Of a stretch of DNA of 64,000 nucleotides, positions 55,651 to 64,000 are shown in pieces. The position numbers were made by a program, and so were the translations under genes. How positions within the stretch are numbered: position 1 is the first letter of the stretch; the number at the start of each line of letters is the position of its first letter. The notes below the pieces were generated by a model, which searched no databases, was not told the origin of the DNA, and saw only the letters and a program-made list of their open reading frames with translations. Source of the DNA: Microdochium bolleyi (lineage: Eukaryota > Ascomycota > Sordariomycetes > Xylariales > Microdochiaceae); NCBI GenBank assembly GCA_001566295.1, contig KQ964265.1, positions 496,001 to 560,000 on the forward strand. Reading direction: 5' to 3'.

Positions 55651-58172
55651 ATGGATTCTGCCGGTGTCGACTTACCTCGCCCTGTCAGGCGAAGGCGGCG
55701 AGCAGCACTGACCTGTCTTGAGTGCCGCAGGCGCAAGGTCAAGTGCGATCGCCAAAGTCCGTGCGGACAGTGTGTCACGACACAGGTCAGTTGCATTTTC
55801 AGATCCCTAGGCAATGACGTGCCGGCGACAAAAAGCCGAATTCTCGGAGCAAGAACACACCACACATCACCGTCGACATTCCCAGCACCGAGCCCGAAAC
55901 AACGAGCCTCTCCGAACAGGACAGCAAACGACATCAGCCTGACATTGCCCCCCACTACTCCCGCAACGACATCGCACCGGACACCCCCGACCTTTGAGTC
56001 GCCCCTCGAGGACGGTGTGTCGTCAATATGGCCGCGGCTGCCGCTCGCCAGCGACGAGGCAGCGGTAGAACAACTTCGAGACCCGCGCGAGCACGGGTCT
56101 GCACACGAGCAGGTTCTTCTCAACAAGACTCGCATGCCGACTTGGGGGCATATCTTGGGAACAGCCGCGCAGGTAAACTAATATCCTTCTGCACGGCTAC
56201 ATGGTAGTCTTGAAGTCGTTAACTTTTGATATCGAGTCTTCAGTTTCGTCAAGTCATCCTGTGCTTCTTCGCCGCTACTGGTGATCGCACAAATCCAGCC
56301 TACCAACGCGAAGACAACGGTACAAAGGCCCTGGTCGACGAGATGGGCGTACTTCTTGCCGAGTGCAAGCGCATTGCCCGTCGCATCAAGCAGTGCCGAC
56401 CGAGTAGAACACTTTCCGGCTTCCAATTCGACCTGACGATGCCAAGTCGGGATGTCTCAGACGTCCTGGCAAACCTCTACTTCGCCCACTTCGAGTCGAC
56501 GCATCGCATCCTGCTCATCCCGTCATTCTGGGCAGAATATGAGATGGCTTGGTCGCAGCCACAGAGGACAGACTACCGTCGCGATCTCAAGATCCTTCTT
56601 GTGCTGGCTCTTGGTCTGAGCGTTGCCGGCAGCAGCACCACTTCGGGCCCCCTCGATATCCAGCACAAGGAGCTCCGCGGTCGAGCAGAAAAATGGATAT
56701 ATGCCGCACAATTCTGGCTGGCCGGGCCCCTGGAGAAAGACCGCCTCAACATCAGTGGCATCCAAATCCATTGTCTCACCCTATTGTCGCGGCAGATCTT
56801 CTCCGTCGGCGGCGACCTCGTCTGGATGTCTGGCGGCGCGCTGTTGCACACGGCCATGCAGATTGGCCTGCATCGGGACCCGGTGCACCTCTCACAGACA
56901 CACCCATCAAAGGCAATGTCTACGCCCGCTGCCGAAGTCCGACGCCGGCTGTGGGCCACGGTGCTCGAGCTCGCGGTGCAGATGGCCCTGGACGCCTCGA
57001 TGCCCGCCCGCATATCCGTCGACGAGTTCGACACGTTGCCACCTGCTAACATCGACGACGAGGAGCTAATGTCAACCACAGCAGCTCTCTCCTCATCGAC
57101 GAAGTCTCGGGGGAGACCCGAGCGTTATTTCACAGACACGTCGATTCAGTTACTATTGCTCGTCTCGATCCCCCTACGCCTACGCGTGTTACAGCGCCTG
57201 AACAGCCTCAGTTCGGAGTCCTCGTACGTCGAAGTTCTCGCAATGGGCCGGGAGGTCACAGACGCACATAGCAGGGCACAGGGCCAACTCGTGAGGTTCA
57301 TCACGTGGAGCGAGGCGCACAGGAGCCGGCAGAGCAACCTCCAGCACCCTACGACCTTCCACGTTAAGATTCTTGACCTGCTCATCCGACGATTTCTCAT
57401 ACACTTGCACTGTTCGTACGCCGCCAAGGCCCATGCCAACCCGACCTTCCACTTCTCTCTGCGGACTGTGCTCGATGTTGCCGTCGACATTATGGATCCT
57501 GGAGAATATGCTGCTGTCGGCGACCACGGCAATGGCGGAGGGGGAAATGCTGCATATTCATACCTCCTAGCCACGGCGGGTGGGATGTTCCGCGAAGCCG
57601 TCCGCAGCGGGCTGTGCGTCGTGTGCGCGGAACTCCTCGCGTCCGTGCAGGCGGCCGTCCGCGACGGGGGAGGAGGTGTTACGATGAACCGGAGCATGCA
57701 AAGACATGTTGTGCTGCTCAAGTCCGCGGCTACAAAGGCTCTCGAGATGTCTCTGGATCGCATTCGTCTTGCGGGTGAGACGAACATCAAGGGGTACATG
57801 TTCATTCGCCTTGTACTAGCGCAGATCGCTGCGCTCGAGAACGGAGCGACTTCTACGACGGCGAGCTCGCCTGAAACTCAGCCTGGGGCGACGCTGGACG
57901 ATGAGACTTTGGAGTACCGATTGGCGAGAGAGGGAAGGGACAGTCTGGTTCTCTGTCGGGACCTTGTTATAGCCTGGGCCGTTGGAATGACTGATAACGA
58001 CGGTGATACTCCTACGGTGGACATATCTACTTCAACTAGCGAACCAGCTATAGGTAGTACTCTTGGACTAGATAGAGACGAGTGGAGTTTTATGGATAGT
58101 AGTAGTTATTCGGGTGGGCTCTATGACTCTATATTCGATTTAGATTTTGGTTTTAGCAGCACTATTTACTAA
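55651..58172 (+). CDS. Zn2Cys6 transcription factor with fungal-specific TF domain
   Basis: Exons 55651-56172 and 56244-58172 join through a 71-nt intron (GTAAAC donor, TTCAG acceptor) into 816 aa. The zinc cluster is LTCLECRRRKVKCDRQSPCG with Cys 22, 25, 32, 38, 41 and 48, preceded by the basic run RPVRRRRR. The fungal TF domain spans about residues 225-530: LYFAHFESTHRILLIPSFW, then HTAMQIGLHRDP and EVRRRLWATVLELAVQMALD. The C-terminal 40 residues are acidic and aromatic (DEWSFMDSSS, FDLDFGF), as expected of an activation region. The gene is divergent from the TetX-like monooxygenase, its likely target. Confidence 0.93.
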
Positions 58173-58973
58173 GACAAGATATACTAAGTCATTGTTCAGC
58201 GTACTTTAGCAAACAAAGTTCGTCGGGACTTAATTTCTGAGAAAAAACAAGGGAAAAATCATTCAAAAAGGTACGATATCTATCAGACCAAGCCTGCCTT
58301 AAATGCCTTGCCGTGCACCACAGTGCTCGCATGCTTCTCAATGCTACTAAGGGTTCCTGATAGCCCGGGCACCTAGAAAGGTTTAACCGGGTTTCCCGGT
58401 TCCTAATACGAACTCTTACCCCAAAATGGCGCGTCTCGGCAGCGACCCATGTCTGGCCCAGGGGGGCATGCCGTGCGAATACAAGATGCGAATAGGCGTT
58501 AGGGACGTGAGGCACCTGGGGGAGCGGAAGCGGGGAAGAGGCCAAAATTGGGCTTGCTTTTGCGGTGATATCTCGTCTGTAACTGTGAGGAACTCAGTGG
58601 GAGCGCCAGCGTTTACTGCGACACGATTGGAAGGCGATGTGCTCGTCCTACCATAGGCGTATTCTGAGTGAGCGGGAGGGGCGGGCACAGGCGATCTTCC
58701 GTGATGCCAGCAAGGACATCCTGGCTCATGCATTGCTCACCTTCCAATTCGAGATAGAGTCGCACCCTGTAAACCCTGCCCGATCAATGATCCATGAAGA
58801 CATTGATACGAGGCTTCCCGTTACAGGTCCCCTCTTGCACTTCCAAGCACACGATACAATTTGGGTATAAAGTTACGAGCACCACGCATAGGGCAGTAGC
58901 TGGGACATGTATTGCAGGCTCCATTATTCCGAGTCTCGCTTTTGTGCTTCTCATACTCGGGCGTTGCGCAACG
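58173..58973. other. Intergenic region, no supported gene
   Basis: About 800 bp between the regulator end and the subtilase start. A minus-strand frame of 118 codons (58189-58545) has unbiased codon use and no domain. The first 150 bases are AT-rich. Confidence 0.5.
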
Positions 58974-61900
58974 ATGCTCCCGAAGATCGCCATCGTCTTG
59001 GCGCTGCTTCCCTTCCTCTACGGCAGGGACGCGGCAGCGCAACAACAACAACAACAACAACCAGAACCAGAGCTTGCGGATAATGCGGTGCGGTTTCCAA
59101 ACCGGTACATAGTGGAATACAAGCCAGTAAGCTACGCATCAAGTCAATTGGGCCGCCTTCCGATTACGTCTCGCCGATCTGATTCGGGATGAGCACTCAC
59201 GCGACTGGCAGGACATCTTGCACGCCCGCAGCACCTCCATGCTGTCGTCCCGCGAGGGAGTCAAGTTGCGCCGCGTCTTCGACAGCCCCATTTTCTCCGG
59301 CGCCAGCCTCGACGTCGATATCATAGATGCCACCACCCTTGCAGCGCTGCCCGAGGTGGGCCGAGTCTGGGCCAACGTCGAGGTTCGGCTGCCCAAGACG
59401 CAGTCGCAGCAGATGGTGCTTTCAAGCGACGATGCAGCGGCCGCAAAGTACTCAACGTTTGTCACAACGGGCGTCGACAAGGTTCATGCAGCTGGGCTTT
59501 TCGGAAAGGGTGTCAAGATTGGAGTCGTGGACACCGGCGTCCAGTACACCCACCCTGCGGTAAGTGGTCGGGCCCGAGGTCGTCTGTATCACTGCTTACG
59601 CGAGACTGACCATCGCCATGCAGCTTGGTGGAGGCATCGGGCCTGGCTTCAAGGTAGCAGGTGGCTGGGACTTTGTGGGTAATGGCTGTAGGTTCTCTGC
59701 AATCACATCTTCGGCAATTTTGAAGCTAAAGGAAGAGCGGACCGGCTGATCAACGTATGGGTAGTGTGGCCGTATGAGGGTGAGAAGCTGCCAGATGCCG
59801 ATCCGATGGACCAGCAAGGGCACGGAACCCATGTAGCTGGCATCGTCGCTGGCCTAAGTAACAAGTTCGAGCCGCCCCCCTCCCCTACATGCTTCAAGAC
59901 GAGAGGCACCGTGGGTTCTGGCTAATGTGTATTGGTCCTGCGTCTAGGTGGTCGGGAGTGGCCCCGAACGCGACGCTGTACGCTTATAAGGTGATGGGCA
60001 AGCTAGTTAGTGGAAGACTGCCCTATTTTCTGCTTTCAAGAACCTTGCGAGCATCTGCCAATGGCTGGTCTAATGTGTGACGTTTTCAGGACCTGTCCGA
60101 CACGGAAACTCTTGTTGAGGCATTCCTGCGAGCGTACGACGATGGTGTAAGTTTCTTTCTTGCTGTACCACTGGCCACACGCTGACCAGGTTGCCAGATG
60201 GACATCATCACCGCAAGCATCAGCCCACCCTCGGGTTCTGGCGCCGGATTCGAGACCAACCTGTGGGCCGAAGTGGCATCCCGCATCGTGGCCAAAGGCG
60301 TGCTCGTCACCATCGCCGCAGGCAATAGGGGCGACGAGGGGCTTCTGCTGACGGGCAGTGGCGCGTCGGGCACCGACGTGCTCGCTGTAGCCTCGATCAA
60401 CGTCGACAACAGCGCGGCCACGCCCGTCGACCTCCACTTCACTGTGAATGGCGTCACCAACACCACGACGGCCGGCTATATCCCCGCCACCGTGCCCCTA
60501 CCTACCACCATCAAGGACTGGCCTGTGGTGGTGCTCAACTTCAACACAAGCGACACGGCCGACGGCTGCTCTGCCTACCCGCCCGGCACGCCCAGCCTGA
60601 CTGGCAAGATACCGCTGGTTCGCCGCGGTACGTGCACCTTTGACACGAAAGTAGAACACCTCGCGGCCCTGGGCGCCAAGTACGTGCTCGTATACAACAA
60701 CGATAGTCCCTTGTTGTCACCGCTCCTGGAGAGCGCGACCAGCATGATGGGCCTCATCTCGTCCGTCGCCGGGAAGGCCATCATTGATGCCGTGCGCCAG
60801 AATGGCACCGTGCTGGCCGACTTCTCGCCTGACCCGAGCGCTGTCGTGGGCATGCCCAACCCTCTCGGTGGCATGCCTAGCACTTTCACGTCTTGGGGCC
60901 CGCGGTACGACCTGCGAATGAAACCCGACATCGCCGCGCCTGGCGGCCTGGTCTTCAGCACGTATCTGACCGACATCTATACGGTGCTCAGCGGCACGTC
61001 GCAGGCCACGCCCTTTGTTGCCGGTGTGGCAGCCCTGTACATTGCCGCCAGGGGCCACAGCGGCTTGCGGACGCCCGGCTTCGCCCGTGATCTGGCCCGC
61101 CGCATCGTCTCCAGCGGCAAGGCCGTACCGTGGTCCGACGGCACTATTCACGACTTTGACTTTGCTGCCCCTGTGCCGCAGGTTGGGAATGGGCTGGTCG
61201 ATGCCGCGAAGGTGGTGCTGTACGGGACCTCGCTCGACTATGATCCGCTCAATCTCAACGACACGGCGCACTTCCAGGCCGACCACCAGGTCGTTGTCAC
61301 TAATTCCGGGTCGAAGCCCGTGGTTTACACAATGACTGTGCAGCCTTCAGGCGGCTTTGAGGGCATGCTGGGTTGGGACGAAAGCACACGCTCACCCCGC
61401 GTGAAGAAGTATGACGAGCTCGCACCACTATCCATGGAGGTGGACATGGAGTTTCCATCTTCCTTCGCTGTGGAAGCCGGCGAGAGTAAGACGGTCTCGT
61501 AAGTCATACCACCTATTCTTCTAACAATCACCACTAGTCTATCTCGAGCAGGTTTCTTTTTCCCTCTCAGACGCGCGGATCAACGGCATAAAGACGATTC
61601 GCTAAGTGCCCGAATATGCCACAGTTTCAAATTTCTGAATCCAAGCGACAAAGGTTGGAACGGGACGGCATTGCCCTTTTACAGTGGGCAGGTATGTGTA
61701 TCAGGAAACAACGGAGAGCAACTGTCGATGCCATACTTTGGTGAGGCGACATTCATGGCATCGAGCCTCGACTCAGCTTGACACTGACCCATGTGCGCAG
61801 GTCTCGCGGCCGATCTCCAAAAGCAGATGTCGCCTATCTTCAGGCCGACATTTCCTTTCTCCAAGTCGGGCGTCTCATTTACCGATATTAATACTAAGCC

Positions 61901-62503
61901 GTATTACTCATTCAACCTGTCTCGCCAGTCGCAGGACTTTCCTAAGATCTATACGCAGATCAAATGGGGCACCAAGCAGATCCGCTGGGACGTAAGTCTA
62001 TGCACTAACTCCTGCGTTACTCGCTCGTTATGTGAACGGTCGCTTACTTCCTTTCCCTCTAGATCTTTGCGCCTGGATGGACCGAAGACAAGTGGACATA
62101 CCCACCGACAACATCAAGCGGCTACATCGGCGCAGCGACTGGCTTCACCCGGGCCACAGGTAGCTTCAATCCAGCTACTCAGAACGCCAGCAACACCTTT
62201 ACCTTCCCGGCCCTCGACGTCGAGCACGGTGGGGGTGAGTACTGGTGGTTTGGCAAGCTGGGCAATGGCTCCCAGATTGCGCCGGGCAACTATACGTGAG
62301 TATTCCCTAGATGCTGCTCCTAATTATCCGTCGTCCTCTCTCGGGACAATTTCGTTCCGTGGCATGATCTAATGGGCAAGACTAGGATGCGCTTCGCGGC
62401 TCTTGTACCTTTTGGACCGCCCAAAGACTCGAGTTCATGGAATATTTTCTCCACGCCGCAGATCCGCGTGCTCCCGTGCCCGGGATGTCCGCAGCTAGGT
62501 TAA
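58974..62503 (+). CDS. Secreted subtilisin-like serine protease (S8A, vpr-like) with PA insert
   Basis: Eleven exons: 58974-59126, 59212-59559, 59624-59687, 59765-59864, 59948-60005, 60090-60146, 60198-61498, 61625-61740, 61801-61991, 62063-62295, 62386-62503. All phases agree, giving 912 aa. A signal peptide (MLPKIAIVLALLPFLYG) precedes a Q7 run and an inhibitor-type propeptide. The catalytic triad is VVDTGVQYTHP (Asp158), QGHGTHVAG (His208) and SGTSQATPFVAG (Ser528), with the oxyanion Asn in TIAAGNRG (303). A PA domain is inserted at about 345-470 (IPLVRRGTCTFD). The C-terminal third is Fn3-like, with WNGTALPFYSG and PGWTEDKW. Two donors, GTTCGA and GTTAGT, are weak, so small exons 4-5 are less certain. 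It should act outside the cell in protein digestion. Confidence 0.9.
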
Positions 62504-62796
62504 GTAGAAATACACTTAGCCGATACTTAGTCATATGGCCGGTTCGACATTTTAACACCCTATAAGCCATCACTAAAATATAAAGGGCAAATCAGTCTAG
62601 AATGTCAGGCAAGCACGGAGCTTTATACATAACCCTATCAGCAAGGGGATTGACTACAACGACAAGGAAACGACCTACCCTGCTGACCAAGGCGTTGAAG
62701 CCCTTGAGACGAGAGCGAGGCGGAGAGCATTCGTCACGAGAGCAAGAGAGGTAGCAAGTGGTAAAGATATAAGGATTTAGGCAGAGGCGCTGTAGA
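62504..62796. other. Short region between convergent 3' ends
   Basis: About 290 bp, AT-rich at the left, with no gene. Confidence 0.5.
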
Positions 62797-64000
62797 TCAG
62801 GCTATGTCCATCAGGAATCCCAAGTCTTCTGGCCAGAAAGACCCAGTCCCAAAAGCTTCACCCAGCGACCCAGAGTCCTGGTTCCACCACGTTTGCGCAG
62901 GTAGCGGAGGCTGTGCCCCCCAGGGCAGGTCCCCAGGGCTCCGATCTGCTGAATCAAACATTTCACGCTCCGGTGTGGTCCCGTAACCCCCTTCGGGCCG
63001 CATAGCACCAGGGTGACCAGAACTCCTCTGTGGCAGCTCCTTCGAGGTCATTTCCGAGTACTCGCCTCGTGGCTCTGTAGTAGCCCCTGAATTTTGGACG
63101 ACGTCCTCGTCTGCGATGTAGGCGTGGATGCTGCTAGTCAGCGCCGTGGAGAAGGCAGGGTTCCGTGTGTCGAAAGGGGACTGTCCGTCCCCCGCTCGCA
63201 CCGGCACGCTCGCAGGCGCGCCTTCTTGCTGTGTGTGAGATAGCACCTGTGCCTGGGTGAATTGCCGCTCCATGTCCTCATGCTGTGTTTGACGCAGTAT
63301 CAGCAGACAAGAAGAGAAATGAAAAGCCACTTCGCAGAATGAGGCCGACCTACCAGCGGTCGTAAAGTAGTCCAATACCGCATGAGTCCGCCAATAAACT
63401 GGAGATGGACCCTGGCACGTCCGAGGCGCTGTTCGTCGAGCAGTCGAAGCGCTAGACAACGCCGCAACTGCACGGCAGCGCAGACGTAAGCTCCGTATCC
63501 GATCATCGGCCACAATTTCGAGATGGGAGCTTGTCGTGACAGATAGTGTTCCGTCATGGCTGTCAGTTTCAGAGAGTGCTCCCAGGCACGCTCCGCAGCG
63601 AGCTGGAGCATCGGCTGGCTAAGGATACGCGTTTGCCTTAGACAACTAAAGACGGGGACGACCGACGAGTGGAGGTAGAGGTTGCACAGCTCGAACAGGT
63701 ATCCAAGAGAGAACATACGGCCGGGCTCCTCGGGTGTTGGACTGGTCATCCCTCGGCCGGCTAATCCCCAGTCCCACCCGGGCAATTGGATAGGGAGGTC
63801 TTCTAGCTTCTTGTCGAGGATGCAATATTGTAAGGCCCAGTCGGAAGGAGTTCCACGGCTTCCGTGGATTGACCGCGCAAAATCTTGCACTTCCCACCTT
63901 GTTTCTTGTTGTCAGGGTGAATAAAGATGGAAATTGCGCGAAGAAAACTCACCAGAGACCCTGAACAAGAATCAACACGGAGCTAAACCCAACATTGGAC
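62797..64000 (-). CDS. 3' part of a fungal-specific transcription factor, cut by the window edge
   Basis: Exons 64000-63953 (partial), 63897-63354 and 63282-62797 read in phase through introns of 55 nt (GTGAGT) and 71 nt (GTAGGT donor, ACACAG acceptor). The visible part is about 359 aa. It includes WALQYCILDKKLEDLPIQLPG, then FSLGYLFELCNLYLHSSVVP, then MIGYGAYVCAAVQLRRCL, the pattern of the C-terminal half of the fungal TF domain seen in Zn2Cys6 regulators. The last 160 residues are low-complexity and end in FWPEDLGFLMDIA, a likely activation segment. The DNA-binding domain lies outside the window, so the zinc-cluster class is an inference. Confidence 0.75.

Noticed and set aside
44740..58172. 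Secondary-metabolite biosynthetic cluster
   Set aside because: No polyketide synthase, peptide synthetase, terpene cyclase or prenyltransferase is present in the window.
58189..58545. 118-codon minus-strand frame, considered as a transposon remnant
   Set aside because: No terminal repeats, no transposase or reverse transcriptase motif, and unbiased codons.
1..64000. CRISPR arrays, insertion sequences, rRNA genes
   Set aside because: No regularly spaced repeats, no transposase genes with inverted ends and no rRNA sequence were seen; the intron-rich genes show this is eukaryotic DNA.

Overview
The window is nuclear DNA of a filamentous ascomycete, most likely a Sordariomycete. Introns are short (about 50-90 nt) with GTRAGT-type donors and CTRAY branch points. 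The third codon position is GC-rich. The gene content is typical of Pezizomycotina: a HET-domain protein, a Clr5-ankyrin protein, Zn2Cys6 regulators, MFS carriers and flavin monooxygenases. I recognise 26 protein genes, two of them cut by the window edges, and no RNA gene. Most genes are split, and I reconstructed exon joins by hand. For nearly all, the phases agree across every junction.

Layout. 0-18.5 kb is mostly housekeeping and accessory genes: the N-terminus of a probable long-chain alcohol oxidase (-), a GNAT acetyltransferase (-), a Clr5-ankyrin protein (-), an alpha/beta hydrolase (-), a HET protein (+), a Ppx1-type exopolyphosphatase (+), a low-complexity acidic protein (+) and a Pho89/PHO-4 phosphate symporter (-). 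From 18.4 to 24.0 kb I see no gene; this stretch ends in an AT-rich island. Next come an aquaporin with a histidine-rich tail (-), an NmrA-like protein (-), a flavin monooxygenase (+), a membrane-anchored thioredoxin (-) and a fungal protein of unknown function (+).

From 32 to 44.6 kb lies what looks like a carbohydrate catabolic cluster. A DUF2264 protein and a GH88 unsaturated-uronyl hydrolase are divergently transcribed from one 629-bp promoter. A Zn2Cys6 regulator and a Dal5-type anion/H+ symporter follow, and a 14-TM MFS exporter lies on the left. From 44.7 to 58.2 kb is a second accessory block: a flavin monooxygenase divergent from a monocarboxylate-type MFS carrier, a metallo-beta-lactamase-fold hydrolase divergent from a C2H2+Zn2Cys6 regulator, and another flavin monooxygenase divergent from a Zn2Cys6 regulator. 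It has no polyketide, peptide or terpene synthase, so it reads as catabolic or detoxifying rather than biosynthetic. The window ends with an 11-exon secreted subtilase (+) and the 3' part of another fungal regulator (-).

No wholly new system is evident. The most useful leads are the GH88/DUF2264 cluster, a repeated TCGGCCGA palindrome found in two promoters, the two start codons of the exopolyphosphatase, and a reading-frame conflict in the cluster regulator.
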